Source: Serratia ficaria
GTDB taxonomy: Bacteria > Pseudomonadota > Gammaproteobacteria > Enterobacterales > Enterobacteriaceae
Length of the DNA stretch: 64,000 nucleotides
NCBI RefSeq assembly: GCF_900187015.1
Contig: NZ_LT906479.1
Coordinates: 1,426,001 to 1,490,000, forward strand
Direction: 5' to 3'
Part shown: one piece after another, positions 48,449 to 56,686 of the stretch
Layout of the letters: every line of letters starts with the position of its first letter
How positions within the stretch are numbered: the first letter of the stretch is position 1
The notes under the pieces: generated by a model
The model's input: the letters and a program-made list of their open reading frames with translations, nothing else
What the model was told of the DNA's origin: nothing
The model's database searches: none
Translations under genes and position numbers: made by a program

Positions 48449-49329
48449 CTCAGTGCCTGCAGCCAGCGCAGAAACGCCGCCGCGCCGGGTTTGTCCAGCG
48501 TGCGCTGCGGATAGACCACGTAGTAGGGCTTGCTGAGCGGCAGCGCCGGTTCGGCCAGCGGGACCAGCGCGCCGCTGGCCAGCTCGCGTTCGATCAGCCC
48601 GCGTTGGCCGAGCAGCGCCCCGCGCCCCTGCACGGCGGCGTCAATGGCCAGCGAGGTCAGGTTATAAGTCAGGCCGCGCCGCGGCGGCGGTTGCAGACCG
48701 GCGGCGCTGAACCATTCATGCCAGCCGGGCAAAAACTGGCTTTCCTTGCCCCAGTCCAGGTGGATCAGCGGGCGTTGCGTCCAGTCGCCCTGGCTGCGCA
48801 GATCCGGGCTGCACACCGGCTGCACCCGGTCCTGAAACAGCCGCACCTTCTCCAGCAGCGGGTAATCCTGATCGCCGAAGCACAGGGCGAAATCCGCCGC
48901 CGAGTGGGCGAAATCCACTGCGGCATGGGTGGCGTGCAGGCGCAGATCGCCATCGGGGCTGAGCGCCTGCCAGTCGCCGATCGCCGGGTTCAGCCATTTT
49001 GACGCCAGCGCCGGCAGCGCGAACACCGTCAGCGTTTGCTTGCCGCGCTGGCGATCGACATGCTGTTGCGCCACCCGCAGCGTCTCGAAGGCTTCCTGCA
49101 CGTAAGCCAGATAGTCCGCCCCCTGTTCGGTCAGCGTCACGCCGCGTTTGGCGCGGATAAACAGCGGGATGCCCAAATGCTGTTCCAACTGGCGGATCTG
49201 CTGGCTGACGGCGGCGGCGGTGAGCGCCAGGCTGTCCGCCGCGCTGGCCAGGCTGCCGGTGCGGGCGGCGGTTTCGAACGCCAGAATGGCGCTCAGTTTG
49301 GGCAAACGCCCGCGGGACGGTGAGTTCAT
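48433..49329 (-). CDS. LysR-family regulator (GcvA-like)
   Basis: 298 residues. N-terminal HTH (RLPKLSAILAFETAARTGSLASAADSLALTAAAVSQQIRQLE) typical of the GcvA/AmpR-like subgroup, then a substrate-binding domain. Its gene ends inside the SDR gene and diverges from a 2OG-oxygenase-like gene, one of which it may control. Confidence 0.85.
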   Translation of the reverse strand: MNSPSRGRLPKLSAILAFETAARTGSLASAADSLALTAAAVSQQIRQLEQHLGIPLFIRAKRGVTLTEQGADYLAYVQEAFETLRVAQQHVDRQRGKQTLTVFALPALASKWLNPAIGDWQALSPDGDLRLHATHAAVDFAHSAADFALCFGDQDYPLLEKVRLFQDRVQPVCSPDLRSQGDWTQRPLIHLDWGKESQFLPGWHEWFSAAGLQPPPRRGLTYNLTSLAIDAAVQGRGALLGQRGLIERELASGALVPLAEPALPLSKPYYVVYPQRTLDKPGAAAFLRWLQALSQRAV

Positions 49330-49445
49330 GGCAGGATTATCGTTAAGAATCGGTTAGCTTATCCATAACGTATTTTTGTTATGGCGGCAATGCGCCATTG
49401 GTTACAGTGGGGGGTATCCGGCCATCGCGCATCCAGGGGAATGTC

Positions 49446-50225
49446 ATGCGGCAACTCGCTAATATTGTTGATTTATCCGTTAACCCGATCGGCGATCCGG
49501 CCTTTCGGACGCGCTGCAGGCAAACGCTGGACGCCGCCGGCGCGCTGGTGCTGCCGGGTTTTTTGAGCGCAGCGGCGCTGGCAACCGTGCGGCTGGAAGG
49601 GGCGGAGCACAGCCCCGCGGCGTTCTACGCCGCCAGCAAACACAACGTGTATCTGCGGCCGCAGGACGAAAGCCTGCCCGCCGGGCATGCGCGCAACCGG
49701 CTGGTGGTGTCGTCCAAGGGCTGCATTACCGATGAAGACATTCCGGCGCAGTCGCCGCTGCGCACCCTGTATGACGCACTACCGTTCCGTGATTTTCTCT
49801 GTGCGGTGCTGGGCGAGGAGCAGCTTTATCCCTATGCCGATCGGCTGTCGTCGATCAATCTGCATTACGCCCGTGCCGGGCAAGAATTGGGCTGGCATTT
49901 CGACAATTCGTCGTTCGCCATTACGCTGCTGATACAGAAGCCCGAAGCCGGCGGGCACTTCGAATATGTGGAAAACCTGCGCGACGCCGACGGCGGCGAG
50001 ATGAACTACGCCGGGGTGACGCAGGTGCTGGACGGCCGGCGGGCGGTGAAGCGATTGGCGATCGGAGAGGGGGACCTGGTGCTGTTTCGCGGGCGCAACG
50101 CCATGCATCGGGTGACGCCGACCGAGGGTAACGCTACCCGTATGCTGGTGGTGCTGGCCTACAACGCTCAGCCGGGCATCATGCTGTCGGAAAGCGCCAG
50201 AATGACCTTCTACGGCCGGCTGTAG
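49446..50225 (+). CDS. 2OG-Fe(II) oxygenase-like protein (HalD/ArpA-type)
   Basis: 259 residues. The double-stranded beta-helix region shows HFDNSSFAITLLIQ (H-x-D iron ligands), a distal His in MHRVTPTEG and an Arg in RMLVVLAY for 2-oxoglutarate. The intact H-x-D carboxylate argues for hydroxylase rather than halogenase chemistry. Substrate unknown. Start 49446 follows AGGGGA. Divergent from the LysR gene. Confidence 0.7.
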   Translation: MRQLANIVDLSVNPIGDPAFRTRCRQTLDAAGALVLPGFLSAAALATVRLEGAEHSPAAFYAASKHNVYLRPQDESLPAGHARNRLVVSSKGCITDEDIPAQSPLRTLYDALPFRDFLCAVLGEEQLYPYADRLSSINLHYARAGQELGWHFDNSSFAITLLIQKPEAGGHFEYVENLRDADGGEMNYAGVTQVLDGRRAVKRLAIGEGDLVLFRGRNAMHRVTPTEGNATRMLVVLAYNAQPGIMLSESARMTFYGRL

Positions 50226-50230
50226 CGGAT

Positions 50231-50256
50231 AAAAAAAACCGCCCCGGTTGGGGCGG
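50231..50256 (-). terminator. Terminator of ansP
   Basis: On the reverse strand, CCGCCCC-AACC-GGGGCGG is followed by eight T. It lies between the 2OG gene stop and the convergent permease stop. Confidence 0.9.
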
Positions 50257-50265
50257 CTCGCGGGG

Positions 50266-51735
50266 TTAGTGCGTCGATTGCTCTTCGTGAGCCTGCTGTT
50301 CCAGCTTCACCTCCTGCGCGCGCTTGCGCAGGCCGAACCAGCCCAGCGTCAGCAGCACCGCCAGCACCGGGATGGTGGCGATGGTCCAGGTGCCGTTCGG
50401 GTAGTCGAACGCCATCATGACAACCACCGCCAGCAGGAACGCCAGCGTCAGCCAGGAGGTGAACGGCGCGCCGGGCATTCTGAAGGATACCGGCTGGGCG
50501 CGGCCTTCGCGCACCGCTTTGCGCAGGCGCATTTGGCAGACGATGATAAACGCCCACGAGGCGATGATGCCCAGCGAGGCGATGTTCAACACGATCTCGA
50601 ACACCCGCGAAGGCACCAGATAGTTCAGCACCACGCCGATCACGTAGATGCCGCAGGTCACCAGGATGCCGGCGTAGGGCACCTGCTGGCCGCTCATTTT
50701 GGCCATGAACTTCGGCGCCGAGCCGCCCATCGCCAGGGAGCGCAGGATGCGGCCGGTGGAGTACAGGCCGGAGTTGAGGCTGGACAGCGCCGCGGTCAAC
50801 ACCACGATGTTCATGACGGTGCCGATGTATGGCACGCCCAGTTTGCTGAAGAAGGTAACGAACGGGCTCTGGCCCGCCTGATAGGCGTTCCACGGCAGCA
50901 GCAGCACCAGCAGCACCACCGAACCGACGTAGAACAGGCCGATGCGCCAGATGACGCTGTTGATGGCCTTCGGCATCATTTTGGCCGGATCCTTGCATTC
51001 GCCGGCGGCGGTGCCGATCAGCTCGATGCCGGCGAAGGCGAAGATTACCCCTTGCACCAGCACCAGCGCGGGCAGCAGGCCGTGCGGGAACATACCGCCG
51101 TTTTCGGTGATCAGGTGCAGGCCGGTGGTGTGGCCCGCCACCGGGGTGCCGGTGCCGAGAAACACCACGCCCACCACCAGGAACAGCGCGATGGCGACCA
51201 CCTTGATCAAGGCAAACCAGAATTCCATCTCGGCGAACCATTTCACGCCGATCATGTTCATGGTGGCGACCACCCCGAGGGCGCAGAGCGCGAACAGCCA
51301 CTGCGGCACGTCGGCGAAGGTGCCCCAATAGTGCATGTAAAGCGCCACTGCGGTGATGTCGACGATGCCGGTCATCGCCCAGTTCAGGAAATACATCCAG
51401 CCGGCGACGTAAGAGGCTTTTTCGCCGAGGAACTCACGGGCGTAAGACACGAAGCTGCCGCTGGAAGGGCGGTGCAGCACCAGCTCGCCCAGCGCGCGCA
51501 GAATAAAGAACGAGAAAATCCCGCACACCAGATAGACCAGCGCCAGTGCCGGCCCGGCCAGTTCCAGCCGCCCGCCGGTGCCGAGGAACAGACCGGTGCC
51601 GATCGACCCGCCGATGGCGATCATTTGTATTTGCCGGTTGCCCATGCTCTTGTGATAACCGGATTCATGGGAGTCTAACCAACGTCTTCTGGCTGCGTGC
51701 TTGTCATGCGCAGACTTTTTATCTGATTGCATCAT
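50266..51735 (-). CDS. ansP: L-asparagine permease AnsP
   Basis: 489 residues, amino acid-polyamine-organocation family with 12 membrane helices. RRWLDSHESGYHKSMGNRQIQMIAIGGSIGTGLFLG and the FASLG-type core are nearly identical to E. coli AnsP, including GVPYIG and PSRVFEIVLN stretches. Imports asparagine with protons. Two in-frame ATGs (51735, 51732) occur after AGGACGG. Asparagine is the best guess, not proven. Confidence 0.88.
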   Translation of the reverse strand: MMQSDKKSAHDKHAARRRWLDSHESGYHKSMGNRQIQMIAIGGSIGTGLFLGTGGRLELAGPALALVYLVCGIFSFFILRALGELVLHRPSSGSFVSYAREFLGEKASYVAGWMYFLNWAMTGIVDITAVALYMHYWGTFADVPQWLFALCALGVVATMNMIGVKWFAEMEFWFALIKVVAIALFLVVGVVFLGTGTPVAGHTTGLHLITENGGMFPHGLLPALVLVQGVIFAFAGIELIGTAAGECKDPAKMMPKAINSVIWRIGLFYVGSVVLLVLLLPWNAYQAGQSPFVTFFSKLGVPYIGTVMNIVVLTAALSSLNSGLYSTGRILRSLAMGGSAPKFMAKMSGQQVPYAGILVTCGIYVIGVVLNYLVPSRVFEIVLNIASLGIIASWAFIIVCQMRLRKAVREGRAQPVSFRMPGAPFTSWLTLAFLLAVVVMMAFDYPNGTWTIATIPVLAVLLTLGWFGLRKRAQEVKLEQQAHEEQSTH

Positions 51736-52015
51736 CCGTCCTGTTTACCTGTCTATGGTTAACCCTGCTCGAAGAGCAAACGATTGCTACCGCCAATCGT
51801 TATGAGAATGAGGTCGTGGCATCATTCTGTTGTTTATTGTGTGTACAGCCGCCATGAAATAACGGCGAGGCATGCTACCTTTTCTCCGTAAATGTGGCAA
51901 AAAAACCTGCGTATAAATCGTGAGCAATTGTGTTTATTTTTTAATCCATATATAAAAGAATATATTATTCAATAAGATGTATAAATCTATCAATACGGAA
52001 ATAGCGAGGAATAAA

Positions 52016-52033
52016 AAGTGATTAAAATCACAA
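52016..52033. promoter_or_regulatory. CRP-like binding site
   Basis: AAGTGA-TTAAAA-TCACAA: perfect GTGA-N6-TCAC core of a CRP site with one deviation in the outer left base. It is about 285 bp upstream of ansP, rather far, so its target promoter is unclear. Confidence 0.5.
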
Positions 52034-52107
52034 AATAATAATTACCGTGCAAATTACAGGGAGTTGTTCTTATATTTCGCGGGATGAAATAAGAGCGGAA
52101 ATATTGG

Positions 52108-52146
52108 CGCGCCTGCCGAGGTAAAGAGGGTTTTACGGCAGGCGCG
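52108..52146 (-). terminator. Hairpin after the PACE gene
   Basis: CGCGCCTGCCG-N17-CGGCAGGCGCG, an 11-bp perfect stem, 17 bp after the PACE gene stop. No clear T tract on either strand, so it could be a weak terminator or an mRNA-stabilising hairpin. Confidence 0.45.
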
Positions 52147-52162
52147 TTGTGCGGGGGAGGAT

Positions 52163-52600
52163 TCAGGCCGATTCACCGGCCGGCAGGGCCGAGGCGGGCA
52201 GGCCAAACAGCCTGTCGAACGCCCAGTTGAACAGGAAGGTGTAGCACGGGATGATGACGATCAGCGCCATATCCAGCAGCAGCGCCTGCCACAGCGTAAT
52301 GCCCATCCACCAGGCGATCAGCGGGATCAGATACATCACCAGCGTCAGTTGAAAACCCACCGCATGCAGGATGCGCCGCTTGAGCGTGCGGGTGCGCGAA
52401 ACCTGGCGGCTTTCCCAGCTTTCATACAGCGAGTTGTAAATAAAGTTCCAGCTGACCGCGATGCTGGTGATCACCACCGCCAGCGGCCCGGTGCTGCTGG
52501 GCGCATGGCCCGACAGCAGCGCCAGCCCAAGCGCCGAGATCGCCATGCCGATGATTTCGTAGGCGGTGACATACACCAGTTTGCGTTTAACGCCTTGCAT
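52163..52600 (-). CDS. PACE-family chlorhexidine-type efflux transporter
   Basis: 145 residues with four helices arranged as two repeated bacterial transmembrane pairs. KRRILHAVGFQLTLV, FNWAFDRLFG and the acidic residue in YEIIGMAISA fit AceI-like PACE proteins, which export biocides such as chlorhexidine. It is divergent from a LysR regulator, the arrangement seen for aceI/aceR. Confidence 0.82.
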   Translation of the reverse strand: MQGVKRKLVYVTAYEIIGMAISALGLALLSGHAPSSTGPLAVVITSIAVSWNFIYNSLYESWESRQVSRTRTLKRRILHAVGFQLTLVMYLIPLIAWWMGITLWQALLLDMALIVIIPCYTFLFNWAFDRLFGLPASALPAGESA

Positions 52601-52656
52601 TGTTTTCTCCTGACTTATTTTTTGTTGTCTGTTTGGCGACGACGGCTAAGATAGCG

Positions 52657-52704
52657 TCAATCGTATTGATAGAAAAAGTCAGGAGCTGTCAGATATTCTG
52701 ACAG
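52657..52704. promoter_or_regulatory. Operators between PACE and LysR genes
   Basis: Two dyads: TCAAT-CGT-ATTGA (52657-52669) and the perfect CTGTCAGA-TAT-TCTGACAG (52686-52704), the second ending 8 bp before the lysR ATG. They fit an autoregulatory LysR site and an activation site for the efflux gene. Binding is inferred. Confidence 0.6.
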
Positions 52705-52712
52705 GTAACGCA

Positions 52713-53606
52713 ATGAATTTTTCCAGTGACAACATCGAGCTGTTTCTGGCGGTGCTGGATCGCGGATCGTTTTCCGCCGCTGCGCGTTCGCTGCGGCGAG
52801 TGCCTTCCGCCGTCAGCATGGCGATCGCCAACATGGAGGCGGAGCTCGGCTTCCCGCTGTTCGACCGTTCGCACCGCGAACCGACGCCGACCGCGCTGGC
52901 ATTGGCGCTGGCGCCCCATGCGCGGCTGATCGCCGACCAGCTCAGGCAGCTGCAGGTGCACGCCATCGAGCTCTCTCAGGGGCTGGAAAGCCGACTTTCG
53001 ATCGGCGTGACGTCGGACATCAACGGCGCCGGGCTGTTGGCGGCGGTGAAAACCCTGTCGCAGCGCTACCCGCTGCTGGATATCGAGGTGCTGACCGCGC
53101 CGCAGGATGAGGTGTTGCATATGCTGCATCAGGGCCGGGTGAGCGTTTGTCTGGCGTTCGGCGGGCTGAACGTCAACAGCGCGGAGCAGTTTCATTTCGT
53201 CGGCGCCGAATCGCTGGTGGCCACGCTGTCGCCGCAGCATCCGGCGCTGAGCGGTGCGGCGGATGAGCTGTTTCTGGAAGATCTGGTCAACGTGCGGCAG
53301 ATCATGGTGGCCAGCCGCGATCTGCCGATGGTCGATCTGCGGCCGCGGGTGGCGGAATCTTATTGGCGCACCGACAGCCTGCCGATGGCGTTGAACATGG
53401 TCGAGGCCGGATTGGGCTGGGGCAATTTCCCGCTGTCGCTGACCGCGCCGCTGCTGGCGCAGGGGCGACTGGTGCGACTGAAATTCAAGAATACCAAGAA
53501 TGAGCTGCGCCTGCCGATGCACCTGATCTGGCTGAAAAGCCGGCCGCTGGACAAGGCCGCCCGCGAGCTGGTGGCCCTGATGCGCGATGCGCCGCCGGCG
53601 GCGTGA
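52713..53606 (+). CDS. LysR-family regulator
   Basis: 297 residues. HTH (NIELFLAVLDRGSFSAAARSLRRVPSAVSMAIANMEAELG) and a substrate-binding domain. Probably controls the divergent PACE transporter, as AceR does for AceI, and possibly the downstream LysE gene. The ribosome site overlaps the palindrome (CAGGTAACGCA). Confidence 0.85.
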   Translation: MNFSSDNIELFLAVLDRGSFSAAARSLRRVPSAVSMAIANMEAELGFPLFDRSHREPTPTALALALAPHARLIADQLRQLQVHAIELSQGLESRLSIGVTSDINGAGLLAAVKTLSQRYPLLDIEVLTAPQDEVLHMLHQGRVSVCLAFGGLNVNSAEQFHFVGAESLVATLSPQHPALSGAADELFLEDLVNVRQIMVASRDLPMVDLRPRVAESYWRTDSLPMALNMVEAGLGWGNFPLSLTAPLLAQGRLVRLKFKNTKNELRLPMHLIWLKSRPLDKAARELVALMRDAPPAA

Positions 53607-53683
53607 CGTCCGCGTACCTGTTGCTTTTATTTTCATCGCTGCGCTACCTTGAACGACGTGACTATCACGAGGCAGAGGGCAAG

Positions 53684-54307
53684 ATGAACGAGACGCTGTT
53701 ATCGGTATTGAGCATTACCGGCGCGATCGCGCTGGGGGCGATGAGCCCGGGGCAAAGCTTTATTCTGGTGGCGCGCACCGCGGTGGCCTCTTCGCGCCGC
53801 GCCGGCATGGCCGTCGCCCTGGGGATGGGCGTCGGCTGCTTTATCTTCGCGCTGCTGGCGTTGCTGGGCTTGCAATCGTTGCTGTTGGCGCTGCCCTGGC
53901 TGTACGGCACGCTCAAGCTGTTGGGCGGCGCCTATTTGATCTACCTGGCGTTCAACATGCTGCGCGGCGCCAGCCGTCCGTTGAACGTAGAGGCGGTTGG
54001 CAGCCGGCCACTGGGCATGCGCAAGGCGTTCACCACCGGCCTGCTGACCCAGTTGGGCAACCCGAACACCGCCATCGTGTTCGGCAGCGTGTTCGCCGCG
54101 CTGCTCAGCCACGAGATTTCGCCGCTGATGTATCTGCTGCTGCCGACGATCGCGCTGACGGTGGACGTGCTGTGGTACGCCTTTGTGGCCTTCGTGCTGT
54201 CTTCGCCGCGCCCGCGCCGCATCTATCTGCGCTTCAAGGCCTGGTTCGATCGGCTGAGCGGCGGCGTGCTGGCGCTGCTCGGGCTGAAGCTGATGCTGAG
54301 CCGCTAG
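53684..54307 (+). CDS. LysE/RhtB-family amino acid exporter
   Basis: 207 residues with six hydrophobic segments. GAMSPGQSFILVARTAVASSRRAGMAVALGMGVGC is the family N-terminal signature. It exports an amino acid; the substrate is not evident. Start 53684 follows GAGGGC. 77 bp downstream of the lysR gene and convergent on yohD. Confidence 0.85.
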   Translation: MNETLLSVLSITGAIALGAMSPGQSFILVARTAVASSRRAGMAVALGMGVGCFIFALLALLGLQSLLLALPWLYGTLKLLGGAYLIYLAFNMLRGASRPLNVEAVGSRPLGMRKAFTTGLLTQLGNPNTAIVFGSVFAALLSHEISPLMYLLLPTIALTVDVLWYAFVAFVLSSPRPRRIYLRFKAWFDRLSGGVLALLGLKLMLSR

Positions 54308-54309
54308 CG

Positions 54310-54873
54310 TTAATCGGCATGGCGGCGGCGCCACCAGAAGCGCAGCAGCAAAATCACCGCGATCGCCAGCGCGACGAACAGCAGGCTGGAGAGTTTTTTG
54401 TCGAGACCGCTGACGAAACCTTCGATCGCCTGACCGCCAAAATAGCCGAGCATGACGAAGATGCTCGCCCACAGGATGGCGCCGAAAACGTTCAGCGGCA
54501 CGAAACGCGACGGCGGCAACCTGCTGGCGCCGATCAGCACCGGGCCGATAATGCGGAAGCCATACATAAAACGCACGCCGATCACGAACAGCATCGGATG
54601 GCGTGCAATTAATTTTCTGGCGCGGGCGATGCGTTTCTCTTGCCCCTTCAGCCGGGAAATCACCCGTCCTTCATAGCGACGGCCGAGGAAATACAGCAAC
54701 TGATCGCCCAGCGTGCCGCCCAACGCCACCACGGCGATCGCCAGCGGCCAATGCAACAACCCTTCATGGGCGGCGATGCCGCCCAGCAGGGTGATGGTTT
54801 CCCCCTCAGCCAGACAGCCGATAAACAGTGCCCAGTAGCCATATTCCGTAATGTAATGGGCCAGATCGGTCAT
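54310..54873 (-). CDS. yohD: DedA-family membrane protein YohD
   Basis: 187 residues. LAEGETITLLGGIAAHEG, LGGTLGDQLLYFLGRRYEG and RFMYGFRIIGPVLIGASRLPPSRF are the DedA signatures and follow E. coli YohD closely. DedA proteins are thought to move lipids or couple the proton gradient. The gene ends 2 bp from lysE. Confidence 0.88.
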   Translation of the reverse strand: MTDLAHYITEYGYWALFIGCLAEGETITLLGGIAAHEGLLHWPLAIAVVALGGTLGDQLLYFLGRRYEGRVISRLKGQEKRIARARKLIARHPMLFVIGVRFMYGFRIIGPVLIGASRLPPSRFVPLNVFGAILWASIFVMLGYFGGQAIEGFVSGLDKKLSSLLFVALAIAVILLLRFWWRRRHAD

Positions 54874-54923
54874 CGCTCACTCCTTATGTGACTGACGCAT
54901 AAGAGCAAGTATACGCCCGATCG

Positions 54924-55601
54924 TCACCCCTGGGCTAACAGCGCCACCTGTTCCCGCCGCAGCCGCAGGCTGTCCGCCATTTGCGCCTGAACCCTGGCCA
55001 GAATGTGCGGCGGCGCCAGCTCCGGTGTGCCGCCCTGGAACGGCGGCGCCGGGGCGTATTCCAGATACAGCTGGATCATCTGCGCGGTTTCCTCGTCATG
55101 CAGCTCGGCGATCAGCGCCAGCGCGAAGTCGATGCCGGCGGTGACGCCGCCGCCGCTGATCACGTTGCCGTCGCGTTCCACGCGCGCGCTGCTGGGGATG
55201 GCGCCGAACAGCGCCAGGCTGTCGCGCATCGACCAGTGGCAGGCGGCGCGTTTGCCCTGCAGCAGGCCGGCGGCGGCCAGGATCAGCGAACCGGTGCATA
55301 CCGAGGTCAGGTAGCGCGCATCCGGGCCGAGCCGACGAATTTGCCGCATAAAACGCGCATCCTGCAGCGCCTGGACGCAGCCGCCGCCGCCCGGCACGCA
55401 CAGTACGTCGCAGCGAGTCACCTCCTGCAACTTTTGCAGCCGGGTGAAATGCAGGCCTTCCGAGGCGATATCGGCGCCGTCCACCGAGGCGACGATAATT
55501 TCCGCTCCCGGCATGCGGCGCAAAAACTGTAGCGGACCGGTGAAGTCGAGCTGGGTAACGCCCTGATAGATAGGAAAAACAATCACTAATGGTGCAGACA
55601 T
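54924..55601 (-). CDS. inhA: Isonitrile hydratase-like DJ-1/PfpI protein
   Basis: 225 residues. TSVCTGSLILAAAGLLQGKRA holds the nucleophilic Cys of DJ-1/PfpI proteins, and the C-terminal LYLEYAPAPPFQGGTPELAP closely resembles Pseudomonas isonitrile hydratase. It may hydrate isonitriles to N-formamides. Start 55601 (MSAPLVIVFP) follows GAGGCG; the longer frame is rejected. Divergent from a GlxA-type regulator 91 bp away. Confidence 0.75.
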   Translation of the reverse strand: MSAPLVIVFPIYQGVTQLDFTGPLQFLRRMPGAEIIVASVDGADIASEGLHFTRLQKLQEVTRCDVLCVPGGGGCVQALQDARFMRQIRRLGPDARYLTSVCTGSLILAAAGLLQGKRAACHWSMRDSLALFGAIPSSARVERDGNVISGGGVTAGIDFALALIAELHDEETAQMIQLYLEYAPAPPFQGGTPELAPPHILARVQAQMADSLRLRREQVALLAQG

Positions 55602-55692
55602 GACATTCGCCTCAGTTTTGTAGTTTGACCTGGTTAATAATAGCCGCCATGATTTTGGCTGATATGACGGATAACCCTCAAAAAGCGCCATC

Positions 55693-56643
55693 ATGAAAAC
55701 TATCGGCTTCGTGGTTTTTCCCGGTTTTAACCTGTTGGATTTCGCCGGGCCGCTGGCGGCGTTCGACAACGTCAACCAGTTCACCGACGCGCCGGCCTAT
55801 CGCTGCCTGGCCATTTCGCCGCAGGGCGGCATGGTGGCCAGTTCGGCCGGGGTAGAGATCGCCACCCGGCCCTGCGACAACGCCCGTTTCGATACGCTGG
55901 TGGTGGCCGGCGGGCGCGGCAACGAGGCGGCGGCGCAGTCGTCGTTGCTGGCGGATTTCTTGCTGACCCAGCGCCGGCGGACGCGCCGTATCGCCAGCGT
56001 TTGCACCGGCGCGTTTATTCTGGCGGCCTGCGGGCTGCTGGACGGCAAACGCGCCACCACCCATTGGTACCATGCGGCGCAGCTGCAGCAGCGCTATCCG
56101 CGTATCCGCGTCGACAGCAATCGGATCTTCATTCGTGACGGCGATATCTGGACCTCGGCCGGCATCAGCGCCGGCATAGATCTGGCGCTGGCGCTGATTG
56201 AGGACGATTTGGGGGAGACGGTCGCCGCCGGCGTGGCGCGCCAGCTGGTGGTGTATCACCGCCGCCCCGGGGGCCAGTCGCAGTATTCGTTGCTGCTGGA
56301 GCTGAACCCGTCGTCCGATCGCATTCGCGCCGCGCTTTCCTTCGCGCGTGAACGCTTGCGGCAACCGCTGGCGGTGGCGGATCTGGCCGCCGCCGCCTGC
56401 CTGAGCGAGCGGCAGTTCGGCCGGCTGTTCCGCGCCGAAACCGGGCAGACGCCGGCCAAGGTGATCGAACAGCTGCGGGTCGAGGCGGCCAGGTTGCGCA
56501 TCGAAGAAGGCAGCGAGGCGCTGGAAACGATTGCCCGCGCGGTGGGCTTCAGCGATCCGGAACGCATGCGGCGGGCGTTTATTCGCCTGTTTGGCCTGTC
56601 GCCGCAGGCGATCAGGCGGCTCAGCCGACGGGCCGACCAATAA
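55693..56643 (+). CDS. GlxA-family AraC-type regulator with DJ-1 domain
   Basis: 316 residues: an N-terminal DJ-1/PfpI-like domain (SVCTGAFILAACGLLDGKRATTHW, about 100-125) and a C-terminal AraC HTH (about 215-310, LAAAACLSERQFGRLFRAETGQTPAKVIEQLRVEAAR). GlxA-type regulators often control the neighbouring gene, here the isonitrile-hydratase-like gene or the adenosylhomocysteinase-like gene 43 bp downstream. Confidence 0.85.
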   Translation: MKTIGFVVFPGFNLLDFAGPLAAFDNVNQFTDAPAYRCLAISPQGGMVASSAGVEIATRPCDNARFDTLVVAGGRGNEAAAQSSLLADFLLTQRRRTRRIASVCTGAFILAACGLLDGKRATTHWYHAAQLQQRYPRIRVDSNRIFIRDGDIWTSAGISAGIDLALALIEDDLGETVAAGVARQLVVYHRRPGGQSQYSLLLELNPSSDRIRAALSFARERLRQPLAVADLAAAACLSERQFGRLFRAETGQTPAKVIEQLRVEAARLRIEEGSEALETIARAVGFSDPERMRRAFIRLFGLSPQAIRRLSRRADQ

Positions 56644-56686
56644 TTCTGCCGTGCCCCGACGGCGCGGCGCAATAGAGGAGCAACGG

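Larger units (their letters stand above)
51736..52162. other. AT-rich intergenic region upstream of ansP
   Basis: 427 bp with no gene. It holds a CRP-like site at 52016-52033 and a GC-rich hairpin at 52108-52146. The rest is AT-rich, including TATATA runs near 51950. Confidence 0.6.
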
